64,000 nt of DNA from Bacillus sp. V3-13 (GTDB taxonomy: Bacteria > Bacillota > Bacilli > Bacillales > Cytobacillaceae), in assembly GCF_002860165.1 (NCBI RefSeq), contig NZ_PGUZ01000033.1, forward strand, positions 61,557 through 125,556. Direction: 5' to 3'. The notes under the pieces are model-generated. The model did not search any database. It was given only the letters and a program-made list of their open reading frames with translations, and was not told the origin of the DNA. Numbering within the stretch: position 1 is the first letter of the stretch; the number at the start of each line of letters is the position of its first letter. Position numbers and translations under genes: made by a program. This document shows, in pieces, positions 25,350 to 33,857 of this stretch.

Positions 25350-27038
25350 CTATCCATTCATTCGGGCCCGTTTTTTCGTATTTAGTTGATCCAGCATGTC
25401 CGCAAGAGTCGCTGCATGGATGTCAGCCTTCAGTGCTGACTTGTCCTTAATTGTAAAGCCTGCGGACACGATAATTAGATGGCGGTGCTGTTCCTTCAAC
25501 CATTGAATCGTCTGGAGCATTTCAGGAAGCTTTTCTTCTGCAGGCGGGGTGAACCCCAAGTATTTTAATTTCTTTTTTTGGATAAAAGCGAGCAGCTCTT
25601 CTTTCGGCAGTGAAAGCCCCAAATTATAAACTTTCCAGCGATTAATTGTCAAAACATCCGCTACGATTTGAAGCGGGAACAACTGCTCTTCATTTCCAAT
25701 CGAAGTCAAAACAATGTTCTCACGAGTATCAGCGACGTCAGGCATAAATTGATCAAGAGCTTTATGCATGATATTTTTTGTTAATTCTTCGGCAATCCTT
25801 AACTCTGAGGTGGCAATTTCACCACGTTTATACTGGGTATAAAGCTTGGTGATCGAACTGTAAATAATCTTCGAGTAAATCTCTTCAATTCTCATCCCGT
25901 CAATAATCGTCTGAAAAAGCTCAAGTGCCTGTTTGCTATCTCCGTTTTTCAAGGCTTCTACATAAGAATCAAAGTTTTTGCAAGGATCATATTCTGACCA
26001 CTCGACCAAATTGCTGACGGTGATCGAGTAATTGGCTGGAAGCTCGACAGGTTCAAGTTGATCAAACATTTTAACAACCGGCAATGTTGGATTGGCTTCT
26101 TTTATTAACACAATTTTGGCTTCTTTATTGTTTGATAATTTAACGACTGATTCTGCCGGATAGATTTTCAGCAATTCGATAAATTGAACTAAACACTCTT
26201 TTTCAAATTTAGAAACATCACTGATCAAAAACTGAATAGCTTGCGCAGCATGAAACGGTTCCCTGTAAGGCCTTTTTAAAGTGAGAGCAGAGTAGACATC
26301 GACGATCATCAATATTTTCAGCTCCAATGAAAGCTGTTCACCGGTTTTCCCCTCCGGATATCCTGAACCATCAATTCGTTCATGGTGGGACTTTGCCAGC
26401 ATTGCTACAGCTTCATTGAATCCCAGGTTTTTTAATATTTTGTACCCTTCAATTGCATGATTTTGGACGATCTGAAACTCTTCAATTGTTAACTTTGTTT
26501 CTTTCTGCAAAATATCTCTCGGCACATTAATTTTTCCGATATCATGAAGGATGTAACCGATCGCCAATTCTTCCAGGTTTTGAACTTCCATTTTGCGGGC
26601 GAGTAAAATACCCATCACAAACACGTCGAATGAATGATAATAGCTGTATGCATCCCAGTTTCGTAACGCTGCCAGCAAGCTCTCGATTTTCTCATCCATT
26701 AAAGTAGAGACAAATAAGTCTTCTACAAACATCAAGTCTTCCAATTCATATAAAAGCTTTCCGTAACGATACTCGTTCGCAAAATGCGTCAAGTTAGTAA
26801 AAAAGGTTTCTTTTATAAATTGAATTTGAAAGCTGTTTAACCGGGATGATTTTCCCTGGCCAGAGTCAGTCAATATCCCGCTTTTAATAGCGATCTGTTT
26901 TAAGCCGAGCGACTTTAGCTTCGTAATAAGCTGTTCATTTAACAGCGTGTCTCTTTTGATAACGAGTGTATTTTCCTGATAGATATCCTTTTCGAGAATA
27001 TCCCCGCTTTTGACCATGTCGATGTCTTTTAAAATCAT
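25350..27038 (-). CDS. HD-GYP c-di-GMP phosphodiesterase fused to a B12-binding-like domain
   Basis: 562 residues; ATG at 27038 has GGAGG eight bases upstream. Residues about 125-270 form an HD-GYP domain with LHDIGKINVP (His165/Asp166), NHAIEGY, SHHERIDGSGYPEG (GYP at 226-228) and DVYSAL, so the metal-binding and GYP residues are intact and c-di-GMP hydrolysis is expected. Residues about 355-435 are helical and 440-562 look like the Rossmann-type cobalamin-binding domain of MerR/CarH and methyltransferases (KVYNLGLSLPKEELLAFI), but the His of the ExHxxG motif is missing (GNEEQLFP instead), so B12 binding in the usual base-off mode is unlikely. A c-di-GMP riboswitch lies 1.0 kb upstream on the same strand. 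Confidence 0.88.
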   Translation of the reverse strand: MILKDIDMVKSGDILEKDIYQENTLVIKRDTLLNEQLITKLKSLGLKQIAIKSGILTDSGQGKSSRLNSFQIQFIKETFFTNLTHFANEYRYGKLLYELEDLMFVEDLFVSTLMDEKIESLLAALRNWDAYSYYHSFDVFVMGILLARKMEVQNLEELAIGYILHDIGKINVPRDILQKETKLTIEEFQIVQNHAIEGYKILKNLGFNEAVAMLAKSHHERIDGSGYPEGKTGEQLSLELKILMIVDVYSALTLKRPYREPFHAAQAIQFLISDVSKFEKECLVQFIELLKIYPAESVVKLSNNKEAKIVLIKEANPTLPVVKMFDQLEPVELPANYSITVSNLVEWSEYDPCKNFDSYVEALKNGDSKQALELFQTIIDGMRIEEIYSKIIYSSITKLYTQYKRGEIATSELRIAEELTKNIMHKALDQFMPDVADTRENIVLTSIGNEEQLFPLQIVADVLTINRWKVYNLGLSLPKEELLAFIQKKKLKYLGFTPPAEEKLPEMLQTIQWLKEQHRHLIIVSAGFTIKDKSALKADIHAATLADMLDQLNTKKRARMNG

Positions 27039-27117
27039 TTACTTTCCCTCCAACCTTTCACCCTGGATCGAACTAAGAACTGGTTCTGAAATTATGCTGC
27101 AAACTGGATAGATACAA

Positions 27118-27703
27118 TTACCTTTTATCCTTATTAATTCTTTGATATTTTCTGGACACACTCATCGGGCTTCGGCCCAGATGTTTGCCTATCGTTTCAA
27201 AGGAATGCCCCTTTGAGATGAGACATAACATTTGCTGAATCTCTTTGGTTGTCCACTTTTTGTAGGAGACAAAATTCTCGTTTTTTTTTTCGTTCATTCT
27301 CAACCCACTTGGGCTCGGGTAAGATCGCGTGTGCGTCTATTTTTTGAAAATTGATTTTCGATTTGTGTTCGCTTGCCCATTCCCAAAAATCCTCAGGGTT
27401 AATAAACGTAAACTTTCTCGTTGTCCTTGTGATTTTTACACTGCTTTTTAAATGGTGATTATCAATCCAGTTTTTAACTGTGTTCGGATCAACATGGAGA
27501 TGCTTGGCCAGTTCATTCATTGTAAGCATCCCTGTATGCGATTTCGTCTGCGAGATTCCCAACCTTTTCATTTTCGCAATAACTGCTTTTTCGGTCCTCC
27601 TTAACTGATTGGCGATAACAGGTACTTTTTTATTTCCGACACTCACCTTTAGATAATCCACTTCCTCTGTAGTCCATCGTTTGTATAACATTTTTCCATG
27701 CAC
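27118..27703 (-). pseudogene. DNA-binding protein with two SANT/Myb-like helix bundles, split by an A10 tract
   Basis: The first frame (from GTG 27703 or ATG 27691) encodes a SANT/Myb-like bundle (YKRWTTEEVDYLKVSV), then a MerR/excisionase-like HTH (LTMNELAKHLHVDPNTVKNWIDN), up to WVENERKKK. The frame then changes at a run of ten A (mRNA sense; ten T at 27281-27290), and the next frame continues with NFVSYKKWTTKEIQQMLCL and ends MSVSRKYQRINKDKR, a second SANT-like bundle. Nine A would give one intact protein of about 194 residues. It may be a disrupted gene, a sequencing artefact, or a gene expressed through transcriptional slippage. It stands directly upstream of the HD-GYP gene and downstream of a c-di-GMP riboswitch. 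Confidence 0.65.
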
Positions 27704-28030
27704 CTTACTTTACCTTTACTATTAAGATAAGATGAACACTTTAAGCTAAGTATTGTACTGTATGGCCGGTCTGGGAGTTTATCATATTGAAAGACTTGCT
27801 TCAGTATTCAAAGGTGTGGAAAATGAGAGTATGGCTTAAATACTGAAACAATTGTTCAATAGCAAACTGAAATTGGGTACGCCGAGATAAATTCTGCCGG
27901 TAAGCGCATACTTTTGCTGGTAATTGCGCTATCGCAAATTCCTGTGAGGCTTGAACAGTACAATTGTTGTTTATATAGCATGAAAAATATGCTGTTTACA
28001 TCTTTAGCTTATCGTTCGCCCCCCGAGCTA

Positions 28031-28062
28031 TAAAAATAAACCTATTTGCAATAAACAGGTTT
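28031..28062 (-). terminator. Expression-platform terminator of the minus-strand c-di-GMP riboswitch
   Basis: On the minus strand AAACCT (28057-28062) pairs with AGGTTT (28037-28042), followed by ATTTTTATA. The same AAACCT can instead pair with the AGGTTT immediately before it (hairpin at 28058-28072), so the two structures exclude each other, the usual design of a transcriptional riboswitch. Confidence 0.7.
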
Positions 28063-28077
28063 AAGAAACCTAAAGCA

Positions 28078-28153
28078 GCTGGCTGACCTGGCAATGTTCC
28101 TGCGTTAGTCCCTGTAGCTTTGCGTCACCACTTTTCAGTGATTTTGCCTTTAT
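28078..28153 (-). promoter_or_regulatory. Cyclic di-GMP-I (GEMM) riboswitch aptamer, minus strand
   Basis: Read on the minus strand: AAAGGCAAAAT, a CACT-GAAA-AGTG tetraloop hairpin, GTGACGCAAAGCTACAGGG, ACTAA, a second arm ending CAGGTCAGCCAGCTGC. These are the conserved elements of the c-di-GMP-I class, in order. It is followed by a terminator with an alternative hairpin, then about 330 nucleotides without an obvious gene, then the SANT/HTH gene at 27703 and the HD-GYP gene. Confidence 0.9.
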
Positions 28154-28168
28154 AGAGGTAGTAATAGT

Positions 28169-28244
28169 TATCACATATGCCATTCTAAACCAATATGTGC
28201 GGAAATTCGACAGCATTTTACGCAATGGAATGGCATATGTGGTA
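28169..28244. repeat. Long inverted repeat upstream of the minus-strand riboswitch
   Basis: CACATATGCCATTC at 28172-28185 is repeated in perfect inverted orientation as GAATGGCATATGTG at 28228-28241, with 42 bases between; pairing extends three or four bases outward. It lies just 5' of the riboswitch in the direction of its transcription and could be an operator pair or a stable RNA stem. Confidence 0.75.
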
Positions 28245-28249
28245 AACAG

Positions 28250-28985
28250 AAAAGTCGTTAACAAAGAAAAAAGTTATTTCTAAAAAATATTAAAAGTGGG
28301 AAATTGCTACATTTCTATCAAAAGTCTTTTTGTTTTTTTAAAGAATCCAACTTTTGTAGGCCTTTTATCCTATAAAGAACGAATTATATATGTTTTTTCG
28401 ATATATTAGTAACTGTATTTTTTAAAACAATAAATTTTAAATTTTCTATTTACTTTTTATTTACCATCTCATAAAAAGGAACAATTTCTGTGCCCTTTTA
28501 ATTTGGAGCCATTCGATAATCATACTGTTAAATCATCAGGGACTGTGATGCTTTGCATTATTGTTTTTAATGGGAAAATATAAAGCGTTAAGCCGTTCAA
28601 GTCCTGGATAGTGCTAAATGAGAGTTTGCGATATAAAAAGGTTTTGAAGAGGTGCTTTTTCATGATGGAGCGCAAAAGTGGGTGAGCTATAAATGGGGAG
28701 CGAAGATGGGAGAAGGTTATTGTTATGAAGCTCTGGATTATGCCGATTCCTTTTTGGGGATTTTACAAGGGAAGCTAAAATTATAAAAAAGCGCCAGTCC
28801 GGGATTGTTCTTTCATTTTCGAAAAGGGAGAGGGGCATCATTTTTTGGGGTTCATTGTCCCATGAAGTCATCTTCTATTTTAACAGATTACAGGGCATGG
28901 CGATAGCAGAAAAATAATTTCACAAAAAGAAAGAAGGACATACCCATTATTGGTTAGCCTTTTCATTAAGAATTAAAACCTGAGG
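28250..28985. other. A/T-rich intergenic stretch without a supported gene
   Basis: About 735 bases with only short frames lacking ribosome binding sites and with random-looking translations. No RNA motif, repeat or element end was recognised. Promoters for the riboswitch transcript on the minus strand probably lie at its left end. Confidence 0.5.
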
Positions 28986-28988
28986 CAT

Positions 28989-29026
28989 TAAAAAAGGTGC
29001 AAACCACTGGTTCTGCACCTTTTTTA
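28989..29026. terminator. Strong bidirectional hairpin terminator
   Basis: AAAAAAGGTGCA pairs with TGCACCTTTTTT around an inner ACCA/TGGT helix; A and T runs on both sides. It follows a 34-codon minus-strand frame. Confidence 0.85.
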
Positions 29027-29080
29027 AGTCCTATAGAGGACTAAACTGTAAAGATAGATTTCCTGCGGGGCCAATCGATT

Positions 29081-29185
29081 CTAAATATATCGATTAAAGG
29101 CGAGCGTGCCTTTGGCCAGCTCAGCAAATCCCTCTTTACGAGCAATGCCAATTCCGGACATCGAAGTCGCTGTTACGGTTTTCAT
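29081..29185 (-). CDS. Small peptide of 34 residues, unknown function
   Basis: ATG at 29185, stop TAG at 29081-29083 (minus strand), preceded by AGAAGGGA about 11 bases upstream and followed 55 bases later by a strong terminator. The peptide runs MKTVTATSMSGIGIARKEG and ends in an aromatic, uncharged tail (FNRYI). It has no signal peptide or membrane helix. The isolated transcription unit, with terminator, suggests it is expressed, but coding status rests on context alone. Confidence 0.4.
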   Translation of the reverse strand: MKTVTATSMSGIGIARKEGFAELAKGTLAFNRYI

Positions 29186-29303
29186 CGTTAACCAGTCCCT
29201 TCTGTTTTGGTATTGGCCTTGCATTATATATTTACCACCCCGGTTTTTTAAAAAACGTTTATATACGCATAAAAATATGGTAACAGAGGAATTTTAAGAG
29301 CGA

Positions 29304-29693
29304 TTATAATGGCTTTGATCTTTCTTTTAAGATGTCCCTTATTTCAACAAGCAGCTCCTCTTGTCTGTCGGCAACCACTTCAGGCGCCTTTTCTTCCTCT
29401 TTTTTCTTAAAACGTCCAATTAAGCGAACCATGATAAAAATCGAAAAGGCAATAATCATAAAATCTGCAATTGTTTGAATAAACGAACCGATCATGACAT
29501 CATCCGCTCCGTTCGGCAAAGGAAATACAAGCTTTGAAAAATTAATTCCGCCGATTAGCAAACCAACTAATGGCATAATAATATCTTTTACAAGGGAAGT
29601 AACTATTTTTCCAAAAGCAGTGCCGATGACAACCCCGGTTGCGAGGTCAATGACATTCCCTTTTATCGCAAATTTCTTAAATTCATTCCACAA
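29304..29693 (-). CDS. mscL: Large-conductance mechanosensitive channel MscL
   Basis: 129 residues, typical length. The amphipathic N-terminal helix and first membrane helix carry the family signature (KGNVIDLATGVVIGTAFGKIV), the second membrane helix lies at about 75-95 (DFMIIAFSIFIMVRLI), and a C-terminal helix bundle follows. The homopentamer opens on hypo-osmotic shock. Single gene. Confidence 0.97.
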   Translation of the reverse strand: MWNEFKKFAIKGNVIDLATGVVIGTAFGKIVTSLVKDIIMPLVGLLIGGINFSKLVFPLPNGADDVMIGSFIQTIADFMIIAFSIFIMVRLIGRFKKKEEEKAPEVVADRQEELLVEIRDILKERSKPL

Positions 29694-29871
29694 ACAAAAC
29701 CCTCCCTGCAGACATTCAATATAATGCTACTTTACCATAATCGTTGTTTCGGCAGACATTCCTTATTGTGGATGCTACAAGGGTATTTTCTGGCAGACAA
29801 AACTATCCGTTGACATGTACGGTCTTTTTATCTATATTTACAATGACAACTCGATAATCCCGTGCTCAGGC

Positions 29872-29912
29872 GGGAGAGGTTCATAGCATGCAACCCTCTA
29901 TAAAAAACTATC
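29872..29912 (+). promoter_or_regulatory. preQ1-I riboswitch
   Basis: AGAGGTTCATAGC, a short loop, then CCCTCTATAAAAAACTA, the compact pseudoknot aptamer of the preQ1-I class: AGAGG pairs with CCTCT and the A-rich tail forms the pseudoknot. It is 80 bases upstream of queF. A GCCTCTCTTTA block at 29944-29954 can pair with the queF ribosome binding site TAAGGGAGGC (29974-29983), so translational control is plausible. Confidence 0.93.
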
Positions 29913-29991
29913 GCTTTAAAAGTTTAAGCCCGGTTAAAGATGCGGCCTCTCTTTACGTGAATGCGGATTATGATAAGGGAGGCTTTTGCTT

Positions 29992-30489
29992 ATGCCTGGA
30001 AGAAAAAATGAAGAATTAACAGAGATTACTTTGCTCGGAAATCAAGGGACAAAATATGTATTTGAATATGCGCCTGAAATACTTGAGTCATTTGACAATA
30101 AGCATCCAAACCGTGATTATTTTGTAAAATTTAATTGCCCGGAGTTTACAAGCTTATGCCCGATCACAGGCCAGCCTGACTTCGCGACCATTTATATCAG
30201 CTATATACCCGACAAAAAAATGGTCGAAAGCAAATCGCTGAAGCTGTACTTGTTCAGCTTCCGCAATCATGGCGATTTCCATGAAGATTGCATGAACATC
30301 ATCATGAATGACTTAATCGAGTTAATGGATCCGCGATACATCGAAGTGTGGGGAAAATTCACACCACGGGGCGGCATCTCCATCGACCCTTACACAAACT
30401 ACGGAAAGCCCGGCACAAAGTATGAGCAGATGGCTGAATACAGGCTGATGAATCATGATCTTTATCCGGAAAAAATTGATAATCGTTAA
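29992..30489 (+). CDS. queF: NADPH-dependent 7-cyano-7-deazaguanine (preQ0) reductase
   Basis: 165 residues from ATG 29992, nine bases after AAGGGAGG; the in-frame TTG at 29986 is too close. It has the QueF T-fold signature: the catalytic Cys in [14 protein letters not shown] and the substrate-binding [16 protein letters not shown]. It reduces preQ0 to preQ1 for queuosine. It is alone here, under a preQ1-I riboswitch that should shut it off when preQ1 accumulates. Confidence 0.97.
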   Translation: MPGRKNEELTEITLLGNQGTKYVFEYAPEILESFDNKHPNRDYFVKFNCPEFTSLCPITGQPDFATIYISYIPDKKMVESKSLKLYLFSFRNHGDFHEDCMNIIMNDLIELMDPRYIEVWGKFTPRGGISIDPYTNYGKPGTKYEQMAEYRLMNHDLYPEKIDNR

Positions 30490-30495
30490 CGATTA

Positions 30496-30541
30496 TAAAA
30501 ATCGAGACCTGTTCGCAATGGTGAACAGGTCTCGATTTTTA
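30496..30541. terminator. Rho-independent terminator after queF
   Basis: AAAAATCGAGACCTGTTC pairs with GAACAGGTCTCGATTTTT; strong stem with T tail; flanked by the convergent acyP gene. Confidence 0.9.
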
Positions 30542-30581
30542 TCAAAAGCCCCATGCCAATCTTGGGCATAGGGTTGCGTCA

Positions 30582-30854
30582 TTAATATTTAATCGTAAAG
30601 GATTTAAAGCCCTGCAAGCGGCTGCTTTCTGTTTTTTCGATACTGGTCACCCGGGAAAATGGATTGCCTTCCTTGATGCTGTTTTCAAAGAGGATCAGAT
30701 CATCCTCGGAACCTTCCGCTAAAATCTCGACCTGATCATCCGGGAGATTTCTTACCCAGCCAGTGATGTTATACGTATTTGCCTTCATTTGTGTGAAATA
30801 GCGAAAACCGACACCATGGACCCTTCCGTTAACAATCAGATGATATTGCCGCAA
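30582..30854 (-). CDS. acyP: Acylphosphatase
   Basis: 90 residues, the normal size, with the acylphosphatase signature GRVHGVGFRYFT (active-site Arg) and the second motif GWVRNLPDDQVEILAEG (catalytic Asn). It hydrolyses carboxyl-phosphate bonds in the cytoplasm. It is a monocistronic gene convergent with queF. Confidence 0.96.
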   Translation of the reverse strand: MRQYHLIVNGRVHGVGFRYFTQMKANTYNITGWVRNLPDDQVEILAEGSEDDLILFENSIKEGNPFSRVTSIEKTESSRLQGFKSFTIKY

Positions 30855-30952
30855 GAACTTTCCCCTCCCCAGAGAAAATAAAAAGCACTTATATTTTTAT
30901 AATTTTATTATATGCTAATCATGTAATAAAACATAGTGATGATATCGTAAAA

Positions 30953-30985
30953 AAAGCAGGCTCCGATCGAAGGAGTCTGCTCTTG
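30953..30985 (-). terminator. Terminator after ampS
   Basis: AGCAGGCTCC pairs with GGAGtCTGCT; on the minus strand the stem is followed by TTTTTTTACG. It belongs to the aminopeptidase gene that ends at 30992. Confidence 0.8.
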
Positions 30986-30991
30986 CTGTTA

Positions 30992-32224
30992 TTAAAATGC
31001 CCAGCTTCCGTTCCGGAAGACAGGTTCTGTTTTGCCGTCAGCGGTAATTCCGTCAATATCCATTTCAGCTGAGCCGACCATAAAGTCAACATGGATGATG
31101 CTCTGGTTTAAGCCTTTTTCTTTCAACTCATCGGAAGACATTTGTTTGCCGCCTTCAATGCAGAAAGCATAGGCGCTGCCAATTGCAAAATGATTTGAAG
31201 CATTTTCATCAAAGAGTGTATTGAAAAACAAAATCTCCGACTGCGAAATCGGTGAATTATGAGGAACAAGGGCAACTTCTCCAAGATAGTGTGAGCCTTC
31301 GTCCGTTTCAACCAACCGCTTTAGAACTTCTTCACCCTCTTTTGCCTCAACATTCACAATTCGTCCATTTTCGAAGCTGATTTTGAATTGGTCAATGATA
31401 TTGCCGCCGTAGCTTAAAGGCTTGGTACTTGATACATAACCATCTACACCTTCCCGGTATGGTACGGTAAAAACCTCTTCCGTCGGCATGTTGGCCATGA
31501 ATTCAATCCCTTTTTCATTCGTGCTTCCGGCTCCGACCCAAATATGGCCTTCAGGCAATTCTACTGTTAAATCTGTGCCGGATGCTTTGTAGTGAAGCTT
31601 TTTAAAACGCTTGCTGTTTAAATGCTCAACCTTCTCGTTTAAGTTTTTATCATGTTCCTTCCAAGCCTCGACGGGATTATCGAGATCGCTGCGGGTTGCT
31701 TTAAAAATAGCTTCCCATAGCTTATGTACACGGCTTTCCGCTGGTTCTTCAGGGAATACTTTGGCTGCCCATTCATCTGAAGGCACGGCAATGACAGTCC
31801 AGCTGACTTTATCTGATTGCACGTATTGGCGGTACTTGGCAAGCGCTTTTCCGGCAGCTTTTTGGAAGTTGGCGATTCGTTCAGGTTTAATCCCTTTCAG
31901 CAAATCAGGACTTGAAGAGACGATCGCCATAAAGGCAGCCCCATTTTCAGCAAGCTCCTCCATTTCCTTTGCCCGCCATTCGGGATACTCCAAAAAAGCT
32001 TCGTCAGGTGCGAGCTCGTATTTCGTTCGAGAAACAACGTCATCAGTCCAATTTACGATGACATTATGCGCACCGGTCTCATATGCCTTTTTCACGACAA
32101 TCCTTACAAATTCCGCCGCATCAAGAGTCGTGTTAATAACGAGAGTTTGCCCTTTCTGGACATTCACGCCCACTTTGACAGCGAGGTCTGCATATTTCTC
32201 TAATTTTGCGTTAAAATCACTCAT
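30992..32224 (-). CDS. ampS: M29-family metallo-aminopeptidase (AmpS/AmpT type)
   Basis: 410 residues, matching B. subtilis AmpS. It begins MSDFNAKLEKYADLAVKVG and shows the family features: EMxxNMPTEEVFTVPYR region (EFMANMPTEEVFTVPY), LGEVALVPHNSPISQS and HVDFMVGSAEMDIDG, which supply the Co/Zn ligands. It is a cytosolic, thermophilic-type aminopeptidase that releases N-terminal residues from peptides. Single gene with a terminator downstream. Confidence 0.95.
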   Translation of the reverse strand: MSDFNAKLEKYADLAVKVGVNVQKGQTLVINTTLDAAEFVRIVVKKAYETGAHNVIVNWTDDVVSRTKYELAPDEAFLEYPEWRAKEMEELAENGAAFMAIVSSSPDLLKGIKPERIANFQKAAGKALAKYRQYVQSDKVSWTVIAVPSDEWAAKVFPEEPAESRVHKLWEAIFKATRSDLDNPVEAWKEHDKNLNEKVEHLNSKRFKKLHYKASGTDLTVELPEGHIWVGAGSTNEKGIEFMANMPTEEVFTVPYREGVDGYVSSTKPLSYGGNIIDQFKISFENGRIVNVEAKEGEEVLKRLVETDEGSHYLGEVALVPHNSPISQSEILFFNTLFDENASNHFAIGSAYAFCIEGGKQMSSDELKEKGLNQSIIHVDFMVGSAEMDIDGITADGKTEPVFRNGSWAF

Positions 32225-32461
32225 CTTTTACTCTCCTTTTCAAATTCTCCTTTATATTTTAGCTTTAATAATTGCAAAAAGAAACTGGATGCCATTCCGG
32301 CCTGGAATTTCCAATCCTTATATACATAGCTATAAAGTACCGGCTAATTCCAAATTAAAGAATAATCATATGGTTCATTTCTCACAAACGGGGGAAAGGT
32401 TGAAAAAACAATCCTTCTTTATCATAGAATCGTGTTATCCTATTTACGAGGGGGAAACAAT

Positions 32462-33814
32462 TTGCGTAAGTTTTATTATTTGATGATCAGTGCAGCTATA
32501 TTAGCGGGCTGCCAAACAGAAGCACAGACAAAGACAATAGAAAAGCCTCAGCAAGAGGCTCCGCATACAAAGGAAGACTGGATTAAAGAGAGCGGGATAA
32601 AAACAGAGATAGCATCCGCTGAAGATCCGATCATTGAAGTAATCCATATAAGGGGCAGGAAACAGCCGGAAATATTGGCCTCATATACAAAATCCAATCC
32701 GGAAACGAGTGAACAAGCCGGGATCTTGACAGGCAAAAGCTTTGACGAGAAAACGCACAAATGGAAAGTGTTTTTTCGAGAAGAAGTACCAGCTGTTGCT
32801 GATTTCAGAATAGCCGGACCGATAACCGTTGAGAACGAAGGGAAACAAACAACTCGAATAGTTATCGAACATCAGTCTCCAGGGGCATCAATGGTGCATA
32901 CTTCTGCATGGCTCTATGGCTTCGCCGACAGCCAATTTAAAAAATTAGGCGAATTAACGAGCGAATATGTGGAGACAGGAAAAGTTGCCGTTGAAGATAA
33001 TTTAATTGTATTTAAAGGAGAAGAACAGCAGGATAGCTTCCAGTGGGACCAATCGCAATTTGTATCAAGTCCCGAACTGCTCAACTCAAGAAAAGAACTC
33101 GGCAAATACGCGAATATCTTGCTTGAATATGAAGCGCAGGCTGGTGAACTTACTGTTACCGGTGATAAAGAAGGTGTGATTTATGCCCAGCCTGGCGGGA
33201 CAATCGGCATACGCCAATCCGGTCTTGTTAAGGGGAGTACCCGTATTTTTCACGGATTGAAACAGGCAGATCAGCCCGGTTTATACGCCATCACCGAAGA
33301 TGATCATAATCGTGAGATAATCTTTGACTTTCAGTACGGCCAAACTGTAAAAAAAGTGACGATATTACTGGAATCTGAAATGAAGAATATAATAAGCAGC
33401 GCCGGTTATTTTGATCAAGCTTTTGTTGAAGAGATTCGCCAGAATAAACTAAAGGGAATCCCTTATCCACTTGGTACAATGGTCGATCAAATTAAAACAG
33501 AAAAAGGGAAACCGGACTTTGAGGAAAACTGGAGCGGCTCTCTCGTCTTTGGATATAAAGACCATGCCTTTGGTTACTTGGAAACTGAAAACGCCAAATC
33601 CATTCACTATGTCAGCTATTTTCCTCGAGAACAACAGCTGTTTTTCAAAGAGGCAGAAAAAGTACTTGGAGTACCAGGTGCTGAAGGTGTAAGCGATAAG
33701 GACGGAACCTACTTTCAGCTTTACGACGCAGGGAATGGGAAAGAATTATGGCTGGAAGGCACCACTGAACAGAAGGAGAGCCCAATCAGGGAAATCCGGT
33801 TAGTACAGAAATAG
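32462..33814 (+). CDS. Lipoprotein of unknown function (YjgB-like domain region)
   Basis: 450 residues from TTG 32462, seven bases after GAGGGGG. A lipoprotein signal (RKFYYLMISAAILAGC, lipobox LAGC) anchors it outside the membrane. The middle (residues about 50-220) looks like a beta-rich domain; residues about 330-450 (GMVDQIKTEKGKPD...through LFFKEAEKVLGVPG) resemble the YjgB-type DUF4309 region. No catalytic motif is visible. It is convergent with topB and shares a terminator with it. The domain call is tentative. Confidence 0.7.
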   Translation: MRKFYYLMISAAILAGCQTEAQTKTIEKPQQEAPHTKEDWIKESGIKTEIASAEDPIIEVIHIRGRKQPEILASYTKSNPETSEQAGILTGKSFDEKTHKWKVFFREEVPAVADFRIAGPITVENEGKQTTRIVIEHQSPGASMVHTSAWLYGFADSQFKKLGELTSEYVETGKVAVEDNLIVFKGEEQQDSFQWDQSQFVSSPELLNSRKELGKYANILLEYEAQAGELTVTGDKEGVIYAQPGGTIGIRQSGLVKGSTRIFHGLKQADQPGLYAITEDDHNREIIFDFQYGQTVKKVTILLESEMKNIISSAGYFDQAFVEEIRQNKLKGIPYPLGTMVDQIKTEKGKPDFEENWSGSLVFGYKDHAFGYLETENAKSIHYVSYFPREQQLFFKEAEKVLGVPGAEGVSDKDGTYFQLYDAGNGKELWLEGTTEQKESPIREIRLVQK

Positions 33815-33821
33815 AAGGTAA

Positions 33822-33857
33822 AAGAAAAGAGCGGGATTTCCCGCTCTTTTCTTTAGT
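33822..33857. terminator. Bidirectional terminator between the lipoprotein gene and topB
   Basis: AAAAGAGCGGG pairs with CCCGCTCTTTT around ATTT; A/T tracts both sides. Confidence 0.88.

Noticed and set aside
28614..28871. 85-codon minus-strand frame
   Set aside because: No ribosome binding site, random-looking composition and no partner terminator; probably a chance frame in an A/T-rich gap.
31611..32483. 290-codon plus-strand frame
   Set aside because: Lies opposite ampS, whose protein is well conserved; Ser/Ala-rich translation is an antisense shadow.
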